Position numbers and translations under genes: made by a program. From JABDII01 sp963815325 (GTDB lineage: Bacteria > Gemmatimonadota > Gemmatimonadetes > Gemmatimonadales > GWC2-71-9), in assembly GCA_963815325.1 (NCBI GenBank), contig CAWFGG010000008.1, forward strand, positions 62,001 through 126,000: DNA of 64,000 nt. The letters run 5' to 3'. The notes under the pieces were generated by a model, which was given only the letters and a program-made list of their open reading frames with translations, had not been told where the DNA came from and searched no databases. Below, piece by piece: positions 7,788-15,722 of the stretch. Positions within the stretch are counted from its first letter, which is position 1. The number at the start of each line of letters is the position of its first letter.

Positions 7788-8336
7788 CTACCGACCTGTG
7801 CAGGCTGCGTATTTGGCTGGTGTGTAGCTGATCAGATTCCGCTCGGGTGACGTTTGTGAAACGTGGGTCAGATACTCACCCGGCTGATTGAGTACATCGA
7901 AGACCTTGTGCTGCCGCGCCACCTCGAGCGTGCTCTTCTCGGGAATCTTCCACGCAATATCGAGTCCGATGCTGAAGCGTTCGCAGGCACGCTCGGCGAG
8001 CGTGTAGAGCTTGAAATTCCCGATGAACACCCACAACAGGCCCGTGGCTTCGTCCCGCCACACGAGATGCTTGCTCACGGTGCGCGTCACCAGGCTCCAT
8101 TGGAGCACGGTGGGTTGATCGAGGTCACTGAACTCGCCTGTGGCGGGCAATGGCTCCATCTTGCGCGTGGTCAACTGCGAACCGAACACCGCGGCACATT
8201 CGTTGATGCGGACGGCTAAGGTCCCACTGAGGCCGCACGTCTGAATTTGCTGCGCGGTTACGATCCGTGGCTGGGCAACGGCCGCCAACCCTGCGATGAC
8301 CACCCACCCGAGCGTCGTTGTCCCCTTCATTGCCAT
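7788..8336 (-). CDS. Secreted hypothetical protein
   Basis: An unrecognised protein of about 182 residues with a clear signal peptide (MKGTTTLGWVVIAGLAAVAQ) and cleavage near VTAQQ. The mature part has Cys pairs (TCGLSG, NECAAVFG, AERACERF, AACTGR) that could form disulfides, and several beta-type segments (LLWVFIGNFKLYTL). GGGAGAG stands directly before the ATG at 8336; a second in-frame ATG lies two codons later. The much longer open frame upstream has no conserved look. It is divergent from the secreted protein at 8573, with about 236 bases between the starts. Confidence 0.7.
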   Translation of the reverse strand: MAMKGTTTLGWVVIAGLAAVAQPRIVTAQQIQTCGLSGTLAVRINECAAVFGSQLTTRKMEPLPATGEFSDLDQPTVLQWSLVTRTVSKHLVWRDEATGLLWVFIGNFKLYTLAERACERFSIGLDIAWKIPEKSTLEVARQHKVFDVLNQPGEYLTHVSQTSPERNLISYTPAKYAACTGR

Positions 8337-8572
8337 CTCTCCCTCGTGTGCGACGAGTGCGGGCCAAGGCCGCAAGAATGCACCGGCCAAGGCTCCGGGT
8401 GCAAGAGGTGCGCCGCGGCCACCTTCCCACTCGAAAACGGCACGCTTGACGGCTCCCCGTCTGGGCCATAGGCTTTCCCTGCCGCCCGGGCCCGCCGAGC
8501 GGTCGGGCCAGAATCGGCCGCGTGGCAGGGGTCTTGCCCCGGCCATGACCGGCAAGGAGGAAGGGTCACCGA

Positions 8573-9115
8573 ATGGTACGCAAACTGAGGCTCAACCCGT
8601 CGGCTGGCGCCGGTCTGGCCGCCGTCCTGCTGGTCCTGGTGATGGCACCCGCCACAGCCATGTCGCAGGAGCGCGACACCGTTGAGCGGTCTTTGGAGCG
8701 GGATATTCGGGAGCGGGTGGACTACGTCAACCGCCAGCTCCTGGTGTATCCGGCGCCGTCCAGCCTCGGTCGCTACCAGATCGACCTCCTGCCCGGCGGC
8801 AAGCTCACCATCGACAGCTGGCTGAGCGATTCGACGACCCGCCATTACGAGGCGTACATCGAGGACATCGGCAGCGTCAATATCAACATCGAGAGCCGTG
8901 ACCCGCCGTACACCACCACGTTGTTTGTCTGCAAGGCCGGTGATTGCTTCGTCGTGAGGGACAACCGGGGCATTCTCACTGCGAAGGACCGCGGTGGATT
9001 CGATTTTGCCTTCGACCGGCGGCTGGCTCGGCAAATCGAGAAGGCCGCCCAAGAATTGCTGGTCTTGGCGATGCGGGATCCGACCTACGGGCCGCCCCAT
9101 AGCCGAGACAACTAG
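8573..9115 (+). CDS. Secreted hypothetical protein
   Basis: A 180-residue exported protein of unknown function. It has a basic N-terminus, a hydrophobic segment (GLAAVLLVLVMAPATA) and a predicted cleavage after MSQ. The mature part has a helical, charged start (ERSLERDIRERVDYVNRQ), then beta-rich sequence with two Cys (FVCKAGDCFVVRD) that probably form a small disulfide loop. A GGAGGAAG ribosome site precedes the ATG. It stands alone, followed by a short gap and the small gene at 9179. Confidence 0.72.
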   Translation: MVRKLRLNPSAGAGLAAVLLVLVMAPATAMSQERDTVERSLERDIRERVDYVNRQLLVYPAPSSLGRYQIDLLPGGKLTIDSWLSDSTTRHYEAYIEDIGSVNINIESRDPPYTTTLFVCKAGDCFVVRDNRGILTAKDRGGFDFAFDRRLARQIEKAAQELLVLAMRDPTYGPPHSRDN

Positions 9116-9178
9116 CCCCACTCGACCAATCCCAGGATCGCCCTAGCCGAGTCGCGATCCAGGCGTACATTCTCCTTT

Positions 9179-9472
9179 ATGACGGACCAACACCCCGTTC
9201 GAGAGGCGCGTTTGCGCCCGGAGTATTCCGATCTGTATCCTGCGCTCACGCCGGGTAAGTGGGAACCGGCTACCACCATCGGTGCGCGCATTCTGATGTG
9301 GCAGCTCCGACAGCCTGGGCCAGTCGACCTCGGCGACCGTCTATTGAACAGCCTGCATTTCGAGTTCCGCGGTGGAGCCCCCGCGGGGCACCCGCGGTAT
9401 GGCGTGCGAACGCGCCGAGAAGACCAGCCGGCGCGGAGTGCGCGTGAAGGGCGCGGGCCGAAGGAGCAGTAA
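9179..9472 (+). CDS. Hypothetical protein
   Basis: A 97-residue soluble protein with a distinctive N-terminal pattern (REARLRPEYSDLYPALTPGKWEPA) and a central HFEFRGG followed by a basic tail containing RTRRED. This resembles small uncharacterised proteins seen in several soil-bacterial phyla, but I cannot name a family. It has no signal peptide. The 3' end overlaps the start of the decayed DUF99 remnant in another frame. Confidence 0.6.
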   Translation: MTDQHPVREARLRPEYSDLYPALTPGKWEPATTIGARILMWQLRQPGPVDLGDRLLNSLHFEFRGGAPAGHPRYGVRTRREDQPARSAREGRGPKEQ

Positions 9473-9645
9473 CACGCGGTATCCCCACGTCCTCGGCATC
9501 GACGACGCCCCGTTCGACAAGCGCCAATCTGGGCCGGTTCCCATTGTCGGCGTGATGATGGAAGGCCCACGTTCCCAAGCCGCTCCGGGTCGCACATCTC
9601 ATTGCCCGCGCCCTGGTCCTCGGCGAATCGCGCGGCCGGGTCTAG
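9438..9645 (+). pseudogene. DUF99 family remnant with internal deletion
   Basis: Two short pieces of a DUF99 protein (normally ~190 residues) lie next to each other. The N-terminal piece reads RYPHVLGIDDAPFDK, then VPIVGVMMEG (9462-9566). The C-terminal piece, shifted by one base, reads VPKPLRVAHLI, then GESRGRV, and a stop at 9643-9645. These are the conserved first and last blocks of the family, and the roughly 130 residues between them are absent. This is a deletion-scarred pseudogene. The family's biochemical role is unclear. Confidence 0.78.
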
Positions 9646-9675
9646 GCGCGCTCGACATTCTCAAAGGGCCGATCT

Positions 9676-11070
9676 ATGGCACTGCTCATTCAACACGGCG
9701 AAATCATCACGGCCTCGGACCGCTACCGGGCGGATATCTATTGCGAGGGCGATGTCATCAGTCGGATCGCGCCCGAGATTCCGCGTGCGAGCGTGTCCGG
9801 CGAGGTGGAGGTCATCGACGCGACCGGGCAGTATGTCTTGCCCGGCTTCATCGACCCGCATGTCCACATCCATCTCCCCTTCATGGGCACGCTTGCCAAG
9901 GACGATTACGAATCGGCGAGCAAAGCGGCGCTGGTGGGCGGCACCACGACGCTCATCGAAATGATCTGCCCAGGCCCGACGGACGAGCCCCTCGCCGCCT
10001 TCGAAACGTGGAACGCCAAGGCCGCACCGCTCGCGGCCGTCGACTACACCTTCCACATGTCAGTCGTACGGTTCGACAAGGCGGCGCAGGCCCAGCTCCG
10101 GGAAATCGTGACCCGGCACGGTATTCCGTCCTTCAAGGTGTTCTTGGCGTACAAAGGAGCGCTGAATCTCTCCGACGAGGACTTGTTCGGCACCCTGCGG
10201 CTTGCGAAAGAACTCGGCGTCCTCGTGACCGCGCACTGCGAGAACGCCGAGGTCATCGATGCCATGCAGCGTGCGCTGGAAGGCGATGGCAAGACCGGCC
10301 CTGAGTGGCACTACCACTCGCGGCCACCCATCGTCGAGGCCGAAGGTGTTCATCATTTAGCGACGTTCGCCGAGCTCACCGGGGCGCACATCTATACCGT
10401 GCATACCTCGTGTGAGGCCGCGGTGCGGTCCGCACTCGACGCGCGCTATCGTGGTGTCAACATATGGATCGAAGCCGTAGTTCCGCATCTCATGCTGGAC
10501 AAGACCTATGCCGAACGGCCCGACTTCGAGGGGGCCAAGTACGTGATGTCCCCGCCGCTGCGCGAGCGGCACAATCAAGCCGTGCTCTGGAACGGCCTCC
10601 GACAGCGGCTGATCAGCACGGTTGGGACCGACCATGCCCCGTTCGATTTCGTTGGGCAAAAGGACATGGGACGCGAGGCCTTTACCAAGATCCCGAACGG
10701 GGTTCCGTCCATCCAAGAGCGGGTCAATCTGGTTCACACCTATGGCGTCGAAGAAGGTCGCATCGATCTCCCGACCATGGTCGACGCCCTCAGCACTCAG
10801 GCGGCGAGGCTCTTCGGCATGTATCCGAAGAAGGGCACCATCGCCGTGGGAAGCGATGCCGACCTCGTGGTGTACGACCCGTCATATCGAGGGGTGTTCT
10901 CGCTCGCGTCGAGCCATTCCAAGGTCGACTATTGCGCGTACGACGGGTGGGAGCAGAAAGGGCGCCCCACCATCGTAACCGTGCGAGGCGAAGTGCAGGT
11001 GCGGGACGGAGAGTTCGTCGGGCGCCTTGGCAGGGGCCGACTCGTTCGCCGGGAGCCAACCCACTTCTAG
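9676..11070 (+). CDS. hydA: Dihydropyrimidinase / D-hydantoinase
   Basis: A 464-residue cyclic amidohydrolase that opens dihydropyrimidines or 5-substituted hydantoins to N-carbamoyl amino acids. All metal-site elements are present: HVHIH near residue 61, the carboxylated Lys in SFKVFLAYKG near residue 150, the His in VTAHCEN, the His in YTVHTSC, and the Asp in GTDHAPF. The length is standard. It stands alone on the plus strand. The nucleoside hydrolase, ribokinase and a ureidopropionase-like amidase within 9 kb suggest pyrimidine salvage or degradation, but no dihydropyrimidine dehydrogenase is visible. Confidence 0.93.
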   Translation: MALLIQHGEIITASDRYRADIYCEGDVISRIAPEIPRASVSGEVEVIDATGQYVLPGFIDPHVHIHLPFMGTLAKDDYESASKAALVGGTTTLIEMICPGPTDEPLAAFETWNAKAAPLAAVDYTFHMSVVRFDKAAQAQLREIVTRHGIPSFKVFLAYKGALNLSDEDLFGTLRLAKELGVLVTAHCENAEVIDAMQRALEGDGKTGPEWHYHSRPPIVEAEGVHHLATFAELTGAHIYTVHTSCEAAVRSALDARYRGVNIWIEAVVPHLMLDKTYAERPDFEGAKYVMSPPLRERHNQAVLWNGLRQRLISTVGTDHAPFDFVGQKDMGREAFTKIPNGVPSIQERVNLVHTYGVEEGRIDLPTMVDALSTQAARLFGMYPKKGTIAVGSDADLVVYDPSYRGVFSLASSHSKVDYCAYDGWEQKGRPTIVTVRGEVQVRDGEFVGRLGRGRLVRREPTHF

Positions 11071-11083
11071 CGCCGCACGGCGG

Positions 11084-11269
11084 CTAGCAATGGTGGCAGC
11101 GGATCTCATCGAAGATGAGATCCGGATCGCCGTCGCTCCTGGCATGATCCAATACGATGCGGAGTGCTTTGGCCACATCGGGAAGACCGTACGTCTCCAC
11201 CATCTCCTCGAGCCATGCCAGCTGATCCGGGTTGAGCTCGAAGGCGTGCTCGACCTTGGTGCCCCCCAT
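11084..11269 (-). CDS. Small conserved protein with C-terminal CxxC-type motif
   Basis: About 61 residues: GGTKVEHAFELNPDQL, a helical middle (LEEMVETYGLPDVAKALRIV), and an ending IFDEIRCHHC. The layout (strand, helix, LPD..KALR helix) recalls ribbon-helix-helix-like small proteins ending in a Cys pair that are widespread in bacteria; their role is unknown to me. The second ATG (11269) has GGGAG at ideal spacing, whereas the first (11275) is too close to it. It is convergent with dihydropyrimidinase, 13 bases apart. Confidence 0.7.
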   Translation of the reverse strand: MGGTKVEHAFELNPDQLAWLEEMVETYGLPDVAKALRIVLDHARSDGDPDLIFDEIRCHHC

Positions 11270-11306
11270 GGTCATCTCCCGCGTTGTGAGGTCATCGCAC
11301 CATCGC

Positions 11307-11330
11307 GTTGAGCCATCTGTTGAGCCATCT
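11307..11330. repeat. 12-bp tandem duplication
   Basis: GTTGAGCCATCT occurs twice back to back in the intergenic space upstream of the TPR lipoprotein gene. Confidence 0.8.
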
Positions 11331-11489
11331 TAGGGTTGGGCGGGGTCGGGGGCAATAGCCAACTTGGCCGCGCCGGTCTGAAATTTGCCTCCCGTTGCCA
11401 GTTCGCCCAATCGTGTCTCCCCGAGGGTCTTCCGCCTTGCAGTTCGCCGCAGTCGCGGAATCCCGCAGGGACCTGAGTGGAGGAGCACC

Positions 11490-12806
11490 ATGTACCGAAC
11501 GGCCATGCGACAAATTGTCGTGCTCGCCATCGCGGGATTCTTTGCTGCCTGCGCGAGTGCCGGAAAACGCTTCGAGCAGGGCGCCGAACTCGAGGCCAAG
11601 GGGCAATACACCGAGGCAGCGGAGCGCTACATCCAAGCCCTCCGGAAGGACCGCACCCACTCGGAATCCGCCGATCGCCTGGCGGAGGTAGGCCCCAAGG
11701 CGATTGACGAGTACCTGGCGCTGGCCCAGGCCGGGCAGGCCGCGGGAAGCCAGGTTCGGGTGGCCGACCAATATCATGCCATCGATCGGTTGGTGTCTGA
11801 CGCGGCGGCGGTGGGCGTTCCGCTCACGCTTGCTGACGAATACGGGACCGAACGTCGAGCGGCGATGCAGGCGGCGGTTGACCAACTGGTGAGTGAAGGC
11901 CTGGCCGCGGAGGAGCGGCGCCGCTTCTCGGAGGCCATCCAGAGCTACGATCGCGCCGATCGGTACGAGCCCAACGGCGAGCAACGCTCGCGGTTGTTCG
12001 AGTCCCAGGTACGGGCGACCGTAGACTGGGCGGAGGCCGATCTTTCGGCCCGGCGCTACCGCTCCGCCCTGGCGCATGCCGATCAGGCGGTGGCCCTATT
12101 AGGCGGCGCCGACCGGGAGGAGGCCCGGCGCGCCATGGACCTCCGTGCCGCGGCCTTGGAGCGCGGCACCATCTTCGTTGCCATGGCACCGCTCTGGCGC
12201 TCGGACGCGGCGGCACAGCTCATGACCGAAGAATTCCTGGATGCCCTGAACGACGAGCTCGAGCTCCGCTACTGGACCGAGCCGCCGCTGTTCGTCGCGT
12301 CGGTCGATCCGGTGGAAGTACGCCGCGAGCTCCGCCGGCAGCGATACACCCGGATCGTTCTCACGCCGCGTGAGGCGGCTCGCGTGGGGCGCGACCTACA
12401 GGCCAACTTCTTCGTCACCGGCGAGATCGACATCTTCACCCTGACCGAGCGGGATGTGCGCCGCGAGACCAGGAAGACCCGGACCCGGGCCGGGCGCGAC
12501 GTTACCTACACCCTCGAATCCGGCACCATGACCTACCGGGTGCGAGTTGCCTACCTCATGATGGATGTGCGCCAGGGACGCGAGGTGCAGCGGGCGAGTG
12601 TCGACGTCTCAGAGTCTGGAGACTTCGAACGCGGAGTGTACGAGGGGAACCCTGCCGACCTTGAGCTGTCCCGAAACGACAGCCGGTATTTCGATCCCGG
12701 GCGCCGGCGCGACGCGGAGCAAGACCTCGAGGAGCGGATGGTCCGGAAGCTCTCCGCCCGGCTGGCCGAACAGGTATATCGCGACGTGCTCCGCTTCGTT
12801 CCCTAG
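11490..12806 (+). CDS. TPR-containing lipoprotein
   Basis: A 438-residue lipoprotein. The signal segment of MYRTAMRQIVVLAIAGFFAA leads into the lipobox Cys. The first half is helical repeat sequence (KRFEQGAELEAKGQYTEAAE and two further similar segments near residues 140 and 185), consistent with TPR units. The second half contains MAPLWRSDAAAQLMTEEFLD and TRIVLTPREAARVGRDL. These are reminiscent of the CsgG/GNA1162-type periplasmic lipoprotein fold, where a predicted nucleotide-like pocket modulates outer-membrane assembly. That comparison is inference. The ATG at 11490 has GGAGG eight bases upstream. Confidence 0.78.
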   Translation: MYRTAMRQIVVLAIAGFFAACASAGKRFEQGAELEAKGQYTEAAERYIQALRKDRTHSESADRLAEVGPKAIDEYLALAQAGQAAGSQVRVADQYHAIDRLVSDAAAVGVPLTLADEYGTERRAAMQAAVDQLVSEGLAAEERRRFSEAIQSYDRADRYEPNGEQRSRLFESQVRATVDWAEADLSARRYRSALAHADQAVALLGGADREEARRAMDLRAAALERGTIFVAMAPLWRSDAAAQLMTEEFLDALNDELELRYWTEPPLFVASVDPVEVRRELRRQRYTRIVLTPREAARVGRDLQANFFVTGEIDIFTLTERDVRRETRKTRTRAGRDVTYTLESGTMTYRVRVAYLMMDVRQGREVQRASVDVSESGDFERGVYEGNPADLELSRNDSRYFDPGRRRDAEQDLEERMVRKLSARLAEQVYRDVLRFVP

Positions 12807-12895
12807 CCGCCCGGGGGCGGCAAGTCAGCCGTTTCCCGCTGGCGCGTTGCGCGATGGCGATCTAGATTGAGCGCTCCTCTTCCTAGCGAGCCGCA

Positions 12896-13327
12896 ATGCG
12901 CCGCGTGTTCTTCCTGGCCCTTCTGGCAATTGTGGCCGGCATGCTCTCGACGCCGCTCCACGCCCAGACCCTCGAGGCCGGTACCTGGTTCGGCTCCATG
13001 CAGCCGCCGGAAACCCCAGAGCCTTTCAGAATAGGCTACGAAGTCTCCTACGACGGCGATGTCATGCGTATCGTCGCGCTGGGCGGCGAGAACTCCCTCG
13101 TCCTCAATGAGGCCCGCTTCGAAGACGGCAATCTCGTCTACTGGTTTCAACCGGGTCCCCGGGTGGATTGCGTCCTCGAGCCGGATGGGAAGGACACCTA
13201 TGCCGGCGACTGCTCCGACACGGACGGCGCCACCGGCCAAATGATGATCACGCGCGATGAAAGCAGAGTTGCCGGCCTGAAGTCGGTCGAGGAGATGGAG
13301 AGTGGGGGAGGCGGCGCGAACCACTGA
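12896..13327 (+). CDS. Secreted hypothetical protein
   Basis: A 143-residue exported protein: signal peptide MRRVFFLALLAIVAGML with cleavage after LHA. The mature domain is beta-rich and starts TLEAGTWFGSM. It has two Cys (DCVLEP, DCSDTD) and the segment YEVSYDGDVMRIVAL, suggesting a small lipocalin-like or beta-sandwich fold. The function is not recognised. It is followed 30 bases later by a GC-rich hairpin that probably terminates it. Confidence 0.72.
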   Translation: MRRVFFLALLAIVAGMLSTPLHAQTLEAGTWFGSMQPPETPEPFRIGYEVSYDGDVMRIVALGGENSLVLNEARFEDGNLVYWFQPGPRVDCVLEPDGKDTYAGDCSDTDGATGQMMITRDESRVAGLKSVEEMESGGGGANH

Positions 13328-13356
13328 TCGCGAGGCCTGCTCCTGATCTTCGGCAG

Positions 13357-13388
13357 GGCGGCGGGGAGCCTGGTCTCCGCCGCCTTTG
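13357..13388 (+). terminator. Candidate terminator hairpin
   Basis: A GGCGGCGG...CCGCCGCC stem with a small bulge and a 6-base loop is followed by TTTGCCTT. It is placed just after the secreted protein gene. Confidence 0.55.
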
Positions 13389-13472
13389 CCTTCCGCTCGA
13401 GGGGTGCGAGCGGCTGGCGCGCTCGGCTCGTTACCCATTGGTGCTGAAGACCACGTGATACCAAATGGACCC

Positions 13473-15017
13473 GTGACCACTGATACGACCCCTCTCTCTA
13501 CTCCCCCGCATATTCAGTTCGTGAGCGGCGGGCCCAGCTCCTACGGAATCCCACAGGATCTGATCGCACGCGCATCCTATCGGTTGGGAGTGGCGGCGCT
13601 CATCTACTCGCTGGTCTATTTCCTGGCCTACGGCTTGGCCCGGATGACCCAGAACATGCCCGGCACGGGCCTGCCCAACGACCTCCTCGCCGGCACGTTC
13701 ATTGTGCTTGGGCTCCTCATGTTTCTGGTCGTGCGGAGCGGGCGGATCGACAATCGTATCCTGCTCGACCTCGGCCTGATCTTCCAGGTCCTAGGGGCGG
13801 CGGGCATCGAAGTCAGCGTGCTGTTCGTGCCGGACATGGACTTCAGCTACGTTGGCCTCTCGTGGACCTGCGTCTGGATTGTGGTCTTCCCGCTGCTGGT
13901 GCCCGCCACCATGGGGAAGGCGTTTCTCGCCGCGGTTGCGTCGGCCTCCATGCTGCCGCTTGCACTCCTGCTCCGGTCGGCCCGTGGGCTCGCGTTCCCG
14001 GGCCCCGAGCACCTGGTGCAGATGGTGGCCCCGGGATTCATCTGTGTCGGGATCGCGATGGTGGGGCTCCGCGTCATCACTAATCTCGGCAAGGACGTGA
14101 GCAAGGCACGGAGCCTGGGGAGCTATCACTTGGTGGAGCGCCTGGGGCAGGGCGGAATGGGGGAGGTGTGGCGCGCCGACCACCGGCTCCTGGCACGGAC
14201 GGCGGCGGTCAAGTTCATCAGACCCGAAGCGTTCGGCGCGCTGGACGCGGCCGGCAAGGAACAACTGCTCCGCCGATTCGAGCGCGAGGCCCGTGCGACG
14301 GCCCAGCTGACCTCCCCCAGCACGATCGCCCTCCATGACTTCGGGGTGAGCGACGGGGGTGTCTTCTATTACGTGATGGAACTCCTCCGGGGTCTCGACC
14401 TGCAAACGCTGGTCCACCGATTTGGCCCTGTTCCCGCAACGCGCGCCGTCCACTTCCTCGTTCAGATTTGCGATTCCCTGGCGGAGGCCCACGCGACCGG
14501 GCTGGTGCACCGTGATATCAAGCCGGCCAACATCTTTGCCTGCCGCCTCGGCGTGGAGTACGACCGGATCAAGGTGCTGGACTTCGGCCTCGTCAAATCG
14601 CGCGAATCGTCGGGCCTCACCACCCAGGCCTCGCCCGCCGGCACACCGGCCTTCATGGCCCCGGAAATGGTGATGGGCGAGCCGAGCGTCGACGGCCGGG
14701 CCGATCTCTACGCGGTCGGGTGTTTGGCCTATTGGCTGTTGAGCGGAGAGCTGGTGTTCTCGCGCTCGAATGTGGTGCAGCTCGCCTTCGACCACGTGCA
14801 TGCCGCCCCGCGGCCGCTCTCGGAGCGCACCGAGTTGACGGTACCCGAGGGACTCGAAACCGCCATCATGGCCTGCCTGGAAAAAGATCCCGCGAACCGG
14901 CCCCAGACCGCGGGTCAGTTGCGGGATCTACTCGAATTCGGAACTCGTGAGTTGCGATGGAGCCGGGCGGATGCGCGGGAATGGTGGACCACGCATCTGC
15001 CGGAGTTGGCTGGCTAA
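13473..15017 (+). CDS. Membrane-anchored serine/threonine protein kinase with N-terminal six-helix domain
   Basis: About 514 residues. The first ~215 residues contain six hydrophobic helices and no kinase sequence. A complete Hanks-type kinase domain follows: GQGGMGEVW glycine loop, AAVKFI lysine, HRDIKPANIF catalytic loop, DFGLVKS metal-binding motif, and APEMV. It would phosphorylate Ser/Thr of cytoplasmic targets. The membrane module stands before the kinase, the reverse of the usual bacterial order (kinase, one helix, sensor). The start is uncertain: GTG at 13473 is chosen, GTG at 13455 is possible, and no good Shine-Dalgarno sequence is seen. It is convergent with the PadR gene. Confidence 0.87.
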   Translation: MTTDTTPLSTPPHIQFVSGGPSSYGIPQDLIARASYRLGVAALIYSLVYFLAYGLARMTQNMPGTGLPNDLLAGTFIVLGLLMFLVVRSGRIDNRILLDLGLIFQVLGAAGIEVSVLFVPDMDFSYVGLSWTCVWIVVFPLLVPATMGKAFLAAVASASMLPLALLLRSARGLAFPGPEHLVQMVAPGFICVGIAMVGLRVITNLGKDVSKARSLGSYHLVERLGQGGMGEVWRADHRLLARTAAVKFIRPEAFGALDAAGKEQLLRRFEREARATAQLTSPSTIALHDFGVSDGGVFYYVMELLRGLDLQTLVHRFGPVPATRAVHFLVQICDSLAEAHATGLVHRDIKPANIFACRLGVEYDRIKVLDFGLVKSRESSGLTTQASPAGTPAFMAPEMVMGEPSVDGRADLYAVGCLAYWLLSGELVFSRSNVVQLAFDHVHAAPRPLSERTELTVPEGLETAIMACLEKDPANRPQTAGQLRDLLEFGTRELRWSRADAREWWTTHLPELAG

Positions 15018-15027
15018 GCTCCCTCGC

Positions 15028-15606
15028 CTACGAGGCGAGCGTTTCCTCCATCTCCTTCAGGGCACGACGCAGAATGTCGACGACTTTCTGGGTTCGCTCA
15101 TCGTCCGACCCCGTCTTCCACGCCTGCTTGTAGGCCATCCCGGCCATCCGGGCGAACGCCTCGTTCAAGTCGGCCATCGATCCGCCGGCCAGGTCACGCA
15201 CCACGTCGCGCACCCGGTCGATGATCTCGTCGAGCACGTCGCGATGCTCCTCGAGGAATGCCTCACCCTCGGGCGTGATGTGGTACACCTTCTTGCCCGC
15301 TTCCTCTACGATGCGCACGTAGCCCTGATCTTCGAGCAGTTGGAGCGTTGGGTAGACCGTGCCGGCGGAGGGGGTGTACCAGCCGCCGAATTTCTCTTCC
15401 AGCGCCTTGATGACCTCGTAGCCGTGGCGCGGCTTCTCCTTCACCAGGCGCAAGATCACGTATTTCATTTCGCCCGATTCGAACATCTGCTGGCGGCGCC
15501 GGCTCCGCCCGCGGCCTCGTGGCCCCTCTGTGCCGCAGAATGCCCAGACCCGGGGGCCGAACCCGGCGGTGAAGAACTCGCCGCAATCCCAGCTATCGCG
15601 TGACAT
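15028..15606 (-). CDS. PadR family transcriptional regulator
   Basis: A 192-residue winged-helix regulator. An N-terminal Gly/Arg-rich extension (GPRGRGRSRRRQQMFESG) is followed by the PadR core (MKYVILRLVKEKPRHGYEVI, GTVYPTLQLLEDQGYV, KKVYHITPEG) and a long C-terminal helix for dimerisation. The ATG at 15606 has GGAGGG upstream. It is transcribed away from the helicase gene at 15723. A perfect 16-bp palindrome lies between the two starts, so autoregulation and control of the helicase gene are plausible. The ligand is unknown. Confidence 0.92.
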   Translation of the reverse strand: MSRDSWDCGEFFTAGFGPRVWAFCGTEGPRGRGRSRRRQQMFESGEMKYVILRLVKEKPRHGYEVIKALEEKFGGWYTPSAGTVYPTLQLLEDQGYVRIVEEAGKKVYHITPEGEAFLEEHRDVLDEIIDRVRDVVRDLAGGSMADLNEAFARMAGMAYKQAWKTGSDDERTQKVVDILRRALKEMEETLAS

Positions 15607-15636
15607 AGACCCTCCAAAATGCGACATAGCGTACAT

Positions 15637-15663
15637 TATATCGTACGATATATCTTATATCGT
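15637..15663. promoter_or_regulatory. Candidate PadR operator palindrome
   Basis: TATATCGTACGATATA at 15637-15652 is a perfect 16-bp palindrome in an AT-rich island of an otherwise GC-rich region. A further copy of the half-site TATATCGT follows at 15656-15663. It sits 31 bases upstream of padR and about 60-70 bases upstream of the divergent helicase start, the expected place for a shared operator. Confidence 0.7.
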
Positions 15664-15722
15664 CCAGGTCAGGAGTCAAGCGCCGTCTCGCATCCTCCCG
15701 GCGCCCGCGCTACCATCCAACC

